Part shown: positions 52,146 to 63,639 of the stretch, one piece after another
Numbering within the stretch: position 1 is the stretch's first letter
How the letters are laid out: the number at the start of each line of letters is the position of its first letter
Origin: Oscheius dolichura
Lineage: Eukaryota > Nematoda > Chromadorea > Rhabditida > Rhabditidae
Assembly (NCBI GenBank): GCA_932521035.1
Contig: OW051494.1
Location: 10,526,001 to 10,590,000 of the forward strand
Direction of reading: 5' to 3'
DNA length: 64,000 nt
Notes under the pieces: model-generated
Told to the model about the DNA's origin: nothing
The model's database searches: none
What the model saw: the letters and a program-made list of their open reading frames with translations, nothing else
Position numbers and translations under genes: made by a program

Positions 52146-54356
52146 ATGTGGTCTTGGGTATTTCTCCTCTCATTAGTCTGGATTCCTTCGGGAAATGGAC
52201 AACTTCCAACAAATGAGCATCTAATCGTCGCCACGGCGGTTCCCGTGGAGGCTAACGTCGACACCTTGCAATATGTCCAAATTGTGAGTCATTTTTTCAC
52301 TCTTTTTTTAATATTTTCAATTTTTAAAGGTCTGGCGACATGGTGACCGTACTCCGGCTTCGGTTTTCGACCAGGGAGAGGCAGAAAGGTGGCCACTGGG
52401 ACTGGGAGAGCTGACCAAAGAAGGAATGGGTATTTTCATCCCTCTAGTTTTTATTTTCTATTGTAATAATTTCAGCCCAGCAGTATAGACTAGGCAAATG
52501 GCTTCGACAACGGTATGGGAAGTTTTTAAACGAACGATTTGAGCGGGGAGAAGTTTATGTACGGAGCTCGGATTATAACAGGACCCTGATGAGTGCGATG
52601 GCTAATATGGCTGGTGAGCTTTTTTTTAGTTTTTTTTTTGGGTTTTAGTCACAGTTAAACAGCAAAAGCACCACAGTTAGACAACAGAAAGAGCTACAAT
52701 TAGACAGCGGAAAACACCACAGTCAGATCGCAAAATGAGTCACAGTTAGACAGCCAATGAGCCACTGTTCGACAGCTAAAAGCCACAGTTCACACACCCA
52801 CACTATTTTTTCAGGCCTGTTCCCTCCACAAACCGCCGAAATCTGGGAGCACGACCTTCCCTGGCAACCAGTTCCAGTTCACACAGTTCCAAGACTCCAA
52901 GACAAGGTTTTAGCCATTAATTTTTTTATTTTTCTATTTTACAGCAATTGTATGAAGACATCCCATGCCCGATAGCTGACGACGAGACGAGGAATATCTA
53001 CGGCTCGAAAGAAGTTCGAAAAATTGAAGCGGAGAACAAAAATTTCCTGGAAATGTTGGCTCTGAAGACGAATAGCACGGATACGGGGCTCGGAGCCATG
53101 TGGAGGGTTTATGACCAGCTGAATTGTCAGGTGAGGCTCACAGTACCTTTTTTATTCAGCCAGGAATGGATCCCGGAGCGACCGGACGGCCTTTAGCCTC
53201 TTTGGAAAGCGTTATGATCGCTCCGTGAACATTTTTCAGCCCTCTAGGATCAAAACCTAGTTTTTTTTAAATTCGGCTGTTTAACTGTGTCTTTTTTTCA
53301 GTATCACCACAACAAAACCCACCAGTGGCCGGATTGGGTGAATCAGAGCATTTTCGAGCGGGTAATGTATCTCTACGACGTTGGCAGTCGATTCAAGTTC
53401 CATACTGAGTTTTTAAGGAAAATTAGGGGAGGTAAATTCATTTTTATATTTATATTTTGAGAAAATCGCTTCAGGACCCCTTTTGGATGAGATTTACCAC
53501 AGATTCAAGGATAAATTCGAGGGAAGAATGGGAGAGAAACCGAAATTTTATGCCTACTCCGCTGTAAGTCGCAATTTTTCCCAAAAATGGCTTGTTTCCT
53601 TTAAAATATCATAATTTTCAGCACGACACGACGATGGCTGCTTTGCTGGCAACCCTGAACATTTATCCCCAAGTCTTTCCCCTCTATGCCACGTCCATTA
53701 TCATGGAAATGCATAAAATCGACGGGAAGCCGGCGATCCAGCTCTTCAGGAAGAATATAACCGATTCGAATCTCCTTTATTTGACAGAGATCCCCGGCTG
53801 TGGGGAGCCCTGCACCCTGGATAGTCTTCACAACGTCATGTCCAAGTAAGTGGCTCTATTTTCTTTAAAAAACATCAACGTTACTTATTTTGATCTTTTT
53901 CTTGTTCAGAATTTTCTGCTGATTACGGATAACTAATGTAAAAATTAGAAAAATATCACAAAATGGGAGAAAAATGCATAAATAAGCAGATCAATTAATT
54001 TCGTTTAATGCGCGCCCGCTGTTTACGCGCGTTCATTGGCGCGCGATTACAGTGGCCCAGAAACATTTGTAGCGTCATTTTCTATAAATAATTGTAATTT
54101 TTAGGTACATTCCGAATAATTGGGAGCAGGAATGCGGCTATAAGGACAGTACCGTATCCCTGACACCTTACATTGGTGAGAATTAACCTTCCAAATGGAA
54201 AAATTATGCTTTTCAGTTGCTATTGTCATTCTTTCCTTGACTACAGTAATCTTTGGAGGAATTCTAGCCTTGGACATCTTTTTAAAACACAGACGACGGT
54301 CCTCAGTGAGCGAACGGCACTCCGAACCACTGATCAATGAAGAAGAAGAGCCATAA
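52146..54356 (+). CDS. Histidine acid phosphatase, membrane-anchored, 435 aa
   Basis: Ten exons: 52146-52283, 52330-52429, 52476-52613, 52815-52906, 52945-53130, 53302-53431, 53475-53563, 53622-53845, 54105-54175, 54217-54356; 1308 bases, phases fit. [18 protein letters not shown] is a signal peptide. The catalytic motif [15 protein letters not shown] follows at about residue 47, with R of [20 protein letters not shown], and the second catalytic motif [15 protein letters not shown] in exon 7/8 (about 262). Paired cysteines near CGEPC and ECGY are as in lysosomal/prostatic acid phosphatases. A C-terminal membrane span ([20 protein letters not shown]) and cytosolic tail [20 protein letters not shown] follow. 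This is the branch-2 histidine phosphatase family; worms have many (pho genes), intestinal or lysosomal, hydrolysing phosphomonoesters. The tail with EPLI near acidic residues resembles lysosomal sorting signals. Confidence 0.92.
52640..52800. repeat. CACAGTTAGACAG minisatellite in phosphatase intron 3
   Basis: Six to seven imperfect copies of GCCACAGTTAGACAGC, ending 15 bases before the exon 4 acceptor. Same unit as at 470-660. Confidence 0.8.
53905..54060. repeat. Dispersed repeat H in phosphatase intron 8
   Basis: CAGAATTTTCTGCTGATTAC ... GGGAGAAAAATGC ... GCCCGCTGTTTACGCGCGTT; the same order occurs at 59985-60140. Confidence 0.65.
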
Positions 54357-54569
54357 ACGTCGAGTTTTTCTCCCTTGGTGCTTATCTTTGTCATTTTCTG
54401 TCACATAATATCACTTTGTCCAATTTTGCACCCCAGATCCTTTCTACTGGTCTAGTCATAACGGTTAGCCGCCTTTCCTGTGATTTTGTAGCAAAAAATT
54501 AAAGATTTCCCACTAAAAAGTCGAAAAAAATTGAAGAAATGAAACCAGGGAAAAAAAGCAAAAATCACT

Positions 54570-54641
54570 AGGGGGCACCCGGATTTGAACCGGGGACCTC
54601 TCGATCTGCAGTCGAATGCTCTGCCACTGAGCTATACCCCC
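54570..54641 (-). tRNA. tRNA-Cys (GCA)
   Basis: 72 nt. Acceptor GGGGGTA/TGCCCCC, anticodon loop CTGCAGA (anticodon GCA) on a TCGA stem, T arm CCGGTTCAAATCCGG. Essentially the metazoan tRNA-Cys. Confidence 0.95.
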
Positions 54642-55014
54642 ACGATTGTTCGGACCAATTGGATGCGGTGTTCTTCTTTTTTAGCGATTGAGGAAGGGGG
54701 AAAAGACGGCGGATTTGAGAAAAGAACATCCAGGATATTTCCTAGCTGTCCAATAATTCGATATTTTCCCTTTTTGGACTGAAAACTGGGCTAAATCTGG
54801 GCTTTATACCCAAAAATCTGTTTTTCTTCCAAAAATTGGTCTTTTTGAATCAACAATTCAGTTTCTGCCGTTTCTTTTCAACTTTCACCGGTCTTGGGGA
54901 TCTTCAGGGGGGTTTCTGACTCCAAAACGAGCCATTCATCCTCTACTGCCCCTGTTCCAATAATGAAGAGCACCCCCCGAAACACCAATCCATCGCGGGG
55001 GCCATAGTTCCATC

Positions 55015-55086
55015 GCCTCATTGGCTCAGTGGCAGAGCGTCTGTCTAGTAAACAGAAGGTCGCTGGTTCGATTCCAGCATGAGGCA
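55015..55086 (+). tRNA. tRNA-Thr (AGT), second copy
   Basis: Same sequence as 7154-7225 on the opposite strand; anticodon AGT, intact arms. It lies 148 bases past the 3' end of the nuclear receptor gene. Confidence 0.93.
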
Positions 55087-55233
55087 GGACAATCTTTTTG
55101 CCTTTTGCTTTTCTTTTTTCCACTTTTCTGGGCATATTTCCCATTCTGTTTTCTTTTTCTTCACTAACAAGTTGTAAAAATACTCGACAAATATATTTAT
55201 GAGATCCAAATGAGATCAAAAATGCTCCTCAAT

Positions 55234-57477
55234 TCAAGCATTATCAATAATCTGACGGCTAAAACAGTCGGCTGGGAGGGTCTCCTTGAGGTAGTTCTTC
55301 AGCTTCTTTGCCACGTGGAGGGCCGTCCACAGCAGGGTGAAATGCTGTCCAACCTGGCTGATACACGCCACACCGTGTCTGGAACCATTTCCTTTATTTT
55401 TGAAGTCCTAGAAACCCCACTTTTGCAGCAAATACCCCGCTAGGCAGGAGGCATAAGCGTCTTTTTGCTTGGACAGTTCTTCGGTAGCCTCCTGGGTTAG
55501 GGACAGGTTACAACTTTCCGAGAGGAGAAGGACGCTCATCAGGCTCAGGGACACTTTATCCATGTTTAGCAGCCGAATTGAGTCGACTAGAGGAGCCAGA
55601 AGGGTACTGTAACGTAATTTTTAGGCAAAAAAAACAGAAAAACATATTAGGAACGTTTTTTTTAATGTATATTTCTAACGCTCTAGAATGATTGTATAGA
55701 TCCAAAAAATAGGTTTTCAAAAAAGCAAAAATGTTTTGTTCTCGGCGGGAGTCGAACCCGCGATGTCGTACCGTCGCGCGGCGCCGCAACGCACTGCGTC
55801 ATAAATACGGAGTCTGCCACTCGGGAAAATGGTTTCTTACCTCAAATGGTCCTTAAAAGCACTACCACTCCTGTACCAGGACAGCCGTAAGGCCAGCAAT
55901 GAGCAGGTTCTCTCCGCCAAGATGGTGAACTTGTCAGTAAAACGAAGCTGCGTGAACCAGTTCATCGCCTTGGCGAATTCCAGGATGGCAAATGTCTCGA
56001 TATCCATGTGGACGAGACTGGAGGCCATTCCCTCGCACTTTGAGACAGTGGCCAAGGCGGAGGGACGGGTCAATTCATCCAGGAGGATCGTCGGCGGGTG
56101 GAGGGTATTTATCCTCAGGGCTTCGATGTCTCTTTCCAGGGTGAGAAAGATCTGGACGAGGTTGACACCGCCGGTAGCGGAGCCGACGGGGGACGGGGTC
56201 CCTTCTGGGGTCAGGAAAGGCCCAGGGAGGAGTTCACTGATCTTGGGGAAGGGCTTCGTCGTGTCTTTAGGGGGTGCCTGGATGGCGCGGGGATTCATCC
56301 CAGCCTCTACACATTTCTTGAATCGGCAAGCGCGACAAGTACAGCGATACCCTAAAAACTACTCTATTTTAGGAAATAACGGTCTTTTGACCTTTCTCCA
56401 GCATACAATTTCCCCCTTTCCAGCATTTGAAGACCCTTCTGTCAAGAACTGTTCGTCGGAAAAACTGAAAAGGACAGTTTTATAGGGGGGAAAATTGGCA
56501 CAGATCTATTAAATCGGGGGGTTACAGTAGCCATAAATCAATTTTTTTTGTTGGAAATTCTGTCATTATTGAAAAGAAAGGGCCTGAAAGCTGCTCGCCG
56601 GACCAAGAACCCCGCTATTTTTCCTCTACAGTATGCTAGAAAAGACCCCTTTAAATCCTACTGTAAACGGCTTAAAATTCTAGCCTTGGGGAAGGAATTC
56701 TAACCATTTTTATAAATTTGTCCATAATCGTAAGTGCGCTCCATTCCACAGAGCAAGCCAAAACCGCGTTTCCTTCATTTTTACTGCAGTTTTCGAGTTT
56801 CTTTCTAGGTTTTTGGCTTACAGTAATCTTCAAACCCTAAAGAATTTATTGCTTGTAATAAAAAGTGTAGCAGCCGTTTCAGGACAACGGAAGATTTCAA
56901 TTTTCAAAATCTCTTCCCCGCCGTCTTTGAGGGCTAGAGGCTCGGAAATGGCCTATTTGAACCTCGTTTTGTGTTTTTCCCACCAAATGGATCCTGGCGA
57001 AGAATATCTGATAGATAATTTTTAACCCCTTGTGAGAGGGAGAACGTCATTTTCTGGCAAATTTAGGCCTTATTTTTTAAAATGAAGTGGTTATATTAAA
57101 AATATGGGTTTTTTTGGGTCCTGGGCAGAACTTTTGGAGGCCACGGCTGCTTTTATTACCGTTTTGCAGCCGTTACAAGATGGTACATCATAATGGAAGC
57201 CGGATGACTGATCTCCACAGACAGCACAGGGTAGAGGGCATCTGGTAGGCCGGGAATTCTCCCTAGACGATGTGGAGACTGGAGGCGAGGTGGAGATCAT
57301 TCTTCCCAGCCTGGAAGGATCGATTTGAGGATATATGGAACAAAGGGGGATCAAAAAGAGATGTGGCATCGTCGGCGGACAATTGAAGATCAAAAAGGAT
57401 CCCCCTCGGAGGTCGAGAGACAGGCAAGTGCCCGACCAGGACGAAGAGAGGCGCAGCGTCTCCACAGTGCAGTTCAA
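55234..57477 (-). CDS. Nuclear hormone receptor (supplementary nematode class), about 410 aa
   Basis: Five exons: 57477-57160, 56464-56392, 56351-55841, 55606-55421, 55378-55234; 1233 bases in phase from the longest start. The DNA-binding domain reads CAVCGDQSSGFHYDVPSCNG, CKT|FFRRTVLDRRVFKCWKGG, CMLEKGYRCTCRACRFKKCV: two C4 zinc fingers, P-box CNGCKT. The P-box places it in the nematode-expanded supplementary receptors related to HNF4. A linker and ligand-binding domain follow (LRINTLHPPTILLDELTRPS, MNWFTQLRFTDKFTILAERT, VDSIRLLNMDKVSLSLMSVL, HFTLLWTALHVAKKLKNYLK) to the stop. Start uncertain: MNCTVETLRL at 57477 or the later in-frame MISTSPPVSTSSREN about 180 bases downstream, which is nearer the usual N-terminal length. 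A dispersed repeat fills intron 1. Confidence 0.9.
55739..55808 (-). pseudogene. tRNA-like remnant in nuclear receptor intron 3
   Basis: The 3' half looks like a tRNA: GCGGGTTCGACTCCCGC (T arm) then CGAGAACA. The 5' acceptor half that should read GTTCTCG is absent, and the anticodon stem (GCGCC/GGTAC) has a mismatch and lacks U33. Probably a dead tRNA or tRNA-derived piece. Confidence 0.4.
56860..57030. repeat. Partial dispersed repeat E in nuclear receptor intron 1
   Basis: TTTGAGGGCTAGAGGCTCGG, CCACCAAATGGATCCTGGCG and AAGAATATCTGATAGATAAT match the 3' part of the 42283-42745 copy. Confidence 0.7.
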
Positions 57478-57479
57478 TT

Positions 57480-59220
57480 CCCTGATCTGATCGGAGGATA
57501 AGAAGAATGGGGGACGGGGGACGAGGAGAATAACAGAAAGTGACGTGGGGGGACGGGAGAACCATTTGACCCTCTCCTCCTCCGCTCCGCTCCTTTTAAA
57601 GATCTGATCAGGAAAGTTCTTTAATTTATAACAGTGGTTCTTAGATAGAGAGGCACGTCTCTAATTCTGTAGATGCGCGGGGGATGGATTACTCTTTTGC
57701 CCCATAAATGAGCTTGGATGAGACGGGCACGAGTAGATTACTGGGAAATCATAGAGCAATCGTGGAAGATTACGGTAGGGGGTAAACAAGACAACAAGTG
57801 GTATGGGGGAATCCAGGATAGTCGGAGCACGTGCTACTGCGTCTACTGTTCAAAAATCAGAGAGATCAACTCAGGTAGGAAGGTTCAATGAGCAAAAATA
57901 GAGGAGACTAAGATTCCACTGGGTCTCGCAGCAGGCGACTACTGTTTCCAGGGGCTGGGACTTTAAGGTCGACTATGGAAGGGTAAAGAGGTTTGGTCCT
58001 TGATAGTCGGATCCCCTGCACCCGTAAAGTCTCGGCAAGAGAAAGGTCGCCAAAGTTGTGTAGCAGTTTTGAATAAAGATGAGCCTCCTGCCGAGACTTT
58101 ACGGGTGCAGAGGATCGAACTATCGAGTGCCGAGCTGTTTGGGAGTCTCCTAATGGTTCCCTCATTTTCTAAGTGTCTTACTGTAGCGTGCTGAATCTAT
58201 ACTTGCCCCCTATAGGAAATTTCCTCCTCTTCCTAAAAAGCGGTCAACCGGTCATAAAAACGAGATTTTCCAGGCCGCTACCCGGCTCGGAAGGCCGAAG
58301 TCCCTGCCCAGTTTTTTAACAACAGATTAGGTCAATTCTGTACAAAATTTTTTGCTCTTTCTGACGGTACCAAAATCTACAGAAAAACTTAATGTTTACG
58401 GTGTGGAAATTGATGTTTGTATCCGGTAGGCCATGTTACATTAGGATGTCTTCATCAGGCGGGGAAACAAGCTCCCTTTTTTCTTCCTTTACCAGGATAT
58501 TGTTCCCCTTTGTCTCATGGCCCAGGGAGAGTGTTATTCTACCAAAAAACAGTAGCCTTGGAAGTTTTCAGGCCCCAAAATCGAGTTGGTAGTCAAATAC
58601 AGGCACCCCAATCGCCCCAAAGTTTAAAGGGACCGTAACACACGCGCCATTGCGAATTGGTACAGTACCCTCCTAATTAGTGAATTTGTTTTTTACTATG
58701 ACTTTTCTTGCTTTTTTCTGCTGATTTTTATTGCAATAAATTAGGCAAATTATAAGAATCAATTTGATATATGGACGAAAACATAACTCGGCGAAAAACG
58801 AATTTTGTGCATTTCAACGGTATTCTATTGAAATTGCTTCTTTCTTTTCTATTTAGCCATTTTTATGTACTTTCTCGACTGTTGTATAGTAATTTGGGGC
58901 CGCCAAAAACGGATAAATGATTTAAAAACAGTAAAAATGCCTAGAAAGTGGTATATGAATGCAAAAAATAATAAGCGCGCCCCATTCTGCGTTACACGAT
59001 TGGAGCGTATGAGACGGTCCTTAAACCCCCCCCCCCCCTATTCTATGGAGCCAGAGAGTTTTAAAGGACCAAAACTCCCATGATTTCAAGCAAGGAAGTG
59101 GTAGCCGAAATGTTTAGACGTAGAGAGTTCAAAAGACATAATCAGAAAATGAAAAAAGAGGTACAGTCAGCCTTGAATGCGCTAAACTGGTATCAACACA
59201 GCATCCACTTGAATTAAGGA
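57480..59220. other. Nuclear receptor upstream region and repeats, no gene
   Basis: A hairpin A element at 58018-58108, a run of 13 C at 59026-59038 and a GGGACCGTAACACACG sequence at 58629 similar to element ends. No exon supported. Confidence 0.45.
58018..58108. repeat. Family A hairpin element, long form
   Basis: GCACCCGTAAAGTCTCGGCA and TGCCGAGACTTTACGGGTGC; interior GTAGCAGTTTTGAATAAAGA as in the 5048 copy; flanks extend to GGATCCCCT/AGAGGATC. Confidence 0.85.
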
Positions 59221-59221
59221 G

Positions 59222-59633
59222 CTTACGACGAAGGATGCCCAATTTTGGTCTTCTTCTTATAGAGAAGGGCTCTTCCACTTTTATCTCCTTCCCTCAAAAT
59301 GGCTGGGGAACGTGGAAATAGTAAACTGGAAGTACAAAATGTCCAGCAAGGGGACTCTGGGGACGGTTTGGCGGCAACATGGGCTAAAATGGTCAAGAAA
59401 GTAGGATATTTAAAAGAAGCCGGGGGTCAGGATTACTGTAGGAGAGAAAAGATGCAATTACAGTAGAAAAAAGGGAGAGAAAATGGTGCAGGCAGACGCG
59501 ACAGCCGCGTCTTTGTAGTGTGATCATACGGTAGGTAGGGTGCCGTCCCAGCCATCAAGATAATGTCAATTTCCAGCGCTTTTGCGGCGATTATTTTGAC
59601 ATGATATTGGTCGGGGGGCTGAGTATCAAACAT
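59222..59633 (-). CDS. Possible two-exon small gene, unrecognised
   Basis: The first segment reads MFDTQPPDQYHVKIIAAKAL and EIDIILMAGTAPYLP, with a donor-like ACC|GTATGA. A later segment, after TTTTAG near 59383, reads HVAAKPSPESPCWTF and on to REGDKSGRALLYKKKTKIGH before a stop. A phase-correct join was not established. Weak. Confidence 0.2.
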
Positions 59634-59639
59634 CTTCGG

Positions 59640-60940
59640 GAAGAAGAATTGGCGGGAAATTGATGGAGAGGGAGTGAAAAAAAGTATGTTCTGGTCCGGG
59701 AAATGATAACTTTTTAACTGATGGACCTAGCCACGGCAACTGCTAGTTCCCCTTGCCCTAGTTCGTCCTTGCGCTGTTCTCTTCTCTTCCCTTTCGCGGT
59801 CTATTATCGCGGGAGAAAACGGGAATTCGGGTGACGTGAACAACTGATACTACTCGGAGGAATCGGGAGGTCCTGAGAGGAAAAGAGACGGAAACTGGGG
59901 AAAGCTCTACCCACTCCTTCCTTTTACAGTTTTCCCAAAATGGTGGTGCAGATTTTTTTGTGAAAGTGGGTACATTCTGTTCAGAATTTTCTCCTGATCA
60001 TGAATAACCAACTTAAAAATTGTAAAAATGTCAAAAACGGGAGAAAAATGCGTCCAAAGTTGATCAACGAATTAGGGTCAACAAGCACCGCGTCCGCTGT
60101 TTACGCTCTTTTCGTTTTGGGACCCATTAACATTTTGAGGACCAAATTTCTCCTTTTTTTTCAAGAACCAGGGGGCAAAATTGGTTCCTATTGCTTTGAA
60201 AATGGTTATAAAATAGAGAGCGTCAAATATTTCTATAAAAACTCCCAGAAGGCCACAGTTAGACAGCGAAAGAGCCATAAACTAGGAGTTGTTTTTTCTC
60301 TGTACAAGTACACCTTTCCAATTTACACGAGTTGTTTTCCTAATCCGGTGAAGCCGATACTGGTCTCTGCACTGCACGCCTTAGCGGGTAATCTGGGAGG
60401 ATTTCTCTACGCCTTACACCTTTTGCGACGACATAAGAGGATCAGGATGACAGTTCAAGAAACGGAGAGAGGGGTAAACAACCCGGGGGATGGGAATACA
60501 GAGAGACGCCAGAGAGGAAACAAAGCGCCCCAGACTGCCGTGCCCATCATTTTTTTTCTCTCTCGAAAAACGGTTCCTGGGAAGAGGAAGTATCTCTATT
60601 TGTTTAGTACAGGGATTATCTCTATACAAAACAGGGAAGAGAAGTATTGGGAAAACGTGAACATCCACCAAAAATCTACTAGCTCAGAATGATTCACAGA
60701 CAGTGCCGCAACAATTAGACCAGTCCTTCCCTAATGGTCGGCTGGTCAAATATTAGCCGGGGCTCGGGTAATGTGTTGTCTTTTTAGGCAGGAGATCAGC
60801 ATCAGTATAACGTCAAATCTGTCGTTGATCTGTACTATTTTGGAGAATTTTGTGACTGTTTCTGGGGTTTTTAGACGGGGAATATGGTAAATTGGAGCCT
60901 AACCCTCCTTCAGCCGGTATTTTCCACCTTGAGAATTCGA
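59640..60940. other. Repeat-derived interval with a long ORF
   Basis: The 230-codon open frame at 60000-60692 begins inside dispersed repeat H (59985-60140) and crosses a CACAGTTAGACAG unit at 60255. No domain, no repeated codon bias. Treated as non-coding. Confidence 0.5.
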
Positions 60941-60946
60941 TCCCCT

Positions 60947-61044
60947 GCACCCGTAAAGTCTCGGCAGGCGGATTATCTCTATACAAAACAGTTACAAAAT
61001 TGTGACGCCGCAATATCGTCGCCCTGCCGAGACTTTACGGGTGC
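60947..61044. repeat. Family A hairpin element, long form, reversed interior
   Basis: Perfect 20-base termini; the interior AAACAGTTACAAAATTGTGA is the complement of that in 5048. The palindrome extends to GATCCCCT on both sides. Confidence 0.85.
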
Positions 61045-61049
61045 AGGGG

Positions 61050-62980
61050 ATCGGAGGAGCCCAGATGGCACCGGGGGTCAGTTTCCCTGATTTGCGTGCT
61101 TACAAATATAAAAATTATTAATAAAACGAACATAGAAGAATGAAATATGCTGCTTACAAAGCCTTCAATTGACGAAAAGGCAGTCATAAGCTTTTTTCAC
61201 ATCTCTTATCTCCCGCCATTAGGGATAATTGCTACTGGATCAAGGAACTACGATATTACAGAGCTTGGTCCTGACTTTAAATTTTAACCAGTGGAAGCTT
61301 TCCATAGGTCTACAATCACTAACAGAAGTTCCACTGTCACGTTTCCTTGAAGAAACGGCTTTTGTTCTAAAATGGCCAAGATTTCAATTTTCGGGGCCAG
61401 AACTCTAAAATGCAATCGAATTTCCTGGTGATTTTGGTATCAACGGATAGAGCAGAAAATTCTGAACAAGACGTACCATGTGTTTTATTTGAAACTTGGG
61501 AATTTCACGGCTAAATGTCTAGGATTTCTCCGGGTTGCAGTGATAGCAATGCCGGCGGCAAGGACCCACCGTCCGAGTCGATGTGAGCCCTAGGAAATCT
61601 ACTTTTTCTGACCAGATTTTAAGTTTTTCCACTAAAGATACGGTGGCTAACAATATCCGAACAAAGGGGTTAAAAAACTGGAATTTGTTCTAGTAAAACC
61701 AAAATCTGACGATAGAGTCAGGTTGTCCAACTTCCCGGTTCAATTTCCCTACCAAAAAGTGCACTGTTCCAGAAGATCGTGGTGTTGCTAGATAGAGTAA
61801 AAAATTCTCTACAAAATAGCCGTGGTAGTTTATTGAAAATTAGGCTTTTTAAGCTCCAAGTGTTCAAAAGTTTGCCTGCAGTAATATCAGTTCAAACGGA
61901 ATTAGCCGCCAATCTCTAAAACTTCGCCCCAGGTCTGGGAAAATGACTTTCGATTAGATTTTGCTGTTACCATACTCGCCAGAGAATTCTCTACAACACT
62001 GCACTATCAGATTTTTTGACAATTCGTGAAATTTCGGCATCAAGGACCGCGTACAGGGAACCGTCCTTGGTCTGTCCGCGCCACCGGCGGGGAGGTCATT
62101 TTGTCCTGCAGGGAACCCGAGCCAAACAAAGAAGACAGGCATGTTATTATGATGAAAAAGTCGGAGAAAAGGATAAAGATATACTATGGGGTGAGATTTG
62201 CAAGGTGGCAAATCTTGTCAACCCGCCTGGCAATCTCCCCCCTGGACGGCTGGGTAAACAAGGTTCACAGACCCAAAAAAAGTTTGCTGAGAAATAGGGT
62301 CAGCGACAGAGAGAGGACGGCTTGAAATCCGAAAGGTGGAAGTAAAATTTAATCTCGTTTTCTTTGCAGAAACTGTTCCGCGCCCGCTCTCCTCTCACTA
62401 TCTCCTCGATCAGCAACCGCCCCCCTCGTCATCCCGGCTAAATGATCTCCGAACTTCTAGGTCATTTTGTCAACTGAACTTGACGATTTTCCCTTATTTT
62501 TCTCTTCCTCGTCTTTTTTCCATTCAAGACCATAGAGATATGTCCCGGTACAGTGATGTTTCAGCGTCGAGAAGAGCCGATCCGTCAACCATTAGAGATT
62601 TAAGAAGGGGGGAGGATTTTTGCCAGATTTAGAGGGAGATAATGACAGGGACGAGGATATTCACATGGGAAAGGGGTGAATATCGGATTTTCTTCTTCAG
62701 ACCAGAATGTAGCCATGAAATGAAGAATACAGTAAGAAAAGCAATGTAATTTCTAGAAATTGAGCTCAAATTCAAAAAAACCATCTGATAAGCCATTGTT
62801 TCGCCTTTTAGTCCGTGGAAACCCGTTTTTCACCAGGAAGTGGACAAAACTCTATCTTCCTGGCTCTTTTAGAGGTTTGCCGCCATCTAGAGTCCCTCAA
62901 GAATGATAGTGAGGCTTTAAAAATAAAAAATGAGGATAATTTGACCCCTCTCGAGGGTTAGAAGCCTCGGTAGCCAATAG
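61050..62980. other. No firm gene
   Basis: Short AT-rich repeats (for example AGAGCAGAAAATTCTGAACA at 61450 and AGAGTAAAAAATTCTCTACA at 61795). Two overlapping plus-strand ORFs at 62016-62325 and an ORF starting MSRYSDVSASRRADPSTIRD at 62539 are open but unassignable. Confidence 0.4.
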
Positions 62981-62991
62981 TCCGATCCTCT

Positions 62992-63088
62992 GCACCCGTA
63001 AAGTCCCGGCAGGACAAGATGTCAAAGCGACACAGTTTTGTAACAGTTTTGAATAATGATGGCCTTACTGCCGAGACTTTACGGGTGC
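62992..63088. repeat. Family A hairpin element, long form
   Basis: GCACCCGTAAAGTCCCGGCA and TGCCGAGACTTTACGGGTGC; interior GTTTTGTAACAGTTTTGAAT. Confidence 0.85.
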
Positions 63089-63149
63089 AGGGAAGCGGAC
63101 TATCGACGGCCGAACCGTTTTTGAACCTAGTATAGGAGCTGAGGAGCCC

Positions 63150-63228
63150 GCACCCGTAAAATTTCGGCAGCAGAAAGTTCTTTTGGTAAAACTTACAGTT
63201 CCTTGACTTTCCGAGACTTTACGGGTGC
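63150..63228. repeat. Family A hairpin element, short form
   Basis: GCACCCGTAAAATTTCGGCA ... CCGAGACTTTACGGGTGC with interior AGCAGAAAGTTCTTTTGG. Paired with 62992 at the same spacing as 5048/5207. Confidence 0.85.
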
Positions 63229-63639
63229 AGGGGAGGGACTACCGATGACCGAACCGGCAAAAAGCCCCAAGGTCCTGATTTCCCTCATGGCTGTCCGTTT
63301 CCAGTCAAATCGAGTCCTCTGATACATACTCCAAAGTCCAAAGCTTTTAAACATGGACCCCAGGTCTTTTGTTCCAAAAAATCGCGAGATCAAGAACACA
63401 CACAAACCGTTTCGGATCCCCTAACGTGGCCCGCAGCTCTCCTCCTCGCCTTATTATCGGATAAATGGTCTATGCCCCGTTTTAGTGCTCTGCTCTTTAG
63501 CCATGGTTTGACACCTGTTCAAAGACAGAAGCTTTATATTCCTTTCACTGAGATTTTAAACAATTGGCAGCAAAAAAGCACAATTTTACAAAAAGCTGCA
63601 AAGGTGTTTTGCAGACATTTTCCTGGGGAGGAAGGCAGT

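Noticed and set aside
55829-56485. 218-codon plus-strand ORF
   Set aside because: Antisense shadow of nuclear receptor exons 2 and 3, which carry recognisable zinc-finger and ligand-domain sequence.
60000-60692. 230-codon plus-strand ORF
   Set aside because: It starts inside dispersed repeat H, crosses a CACAGTTAGACAG unit and has no domain or codon bias.
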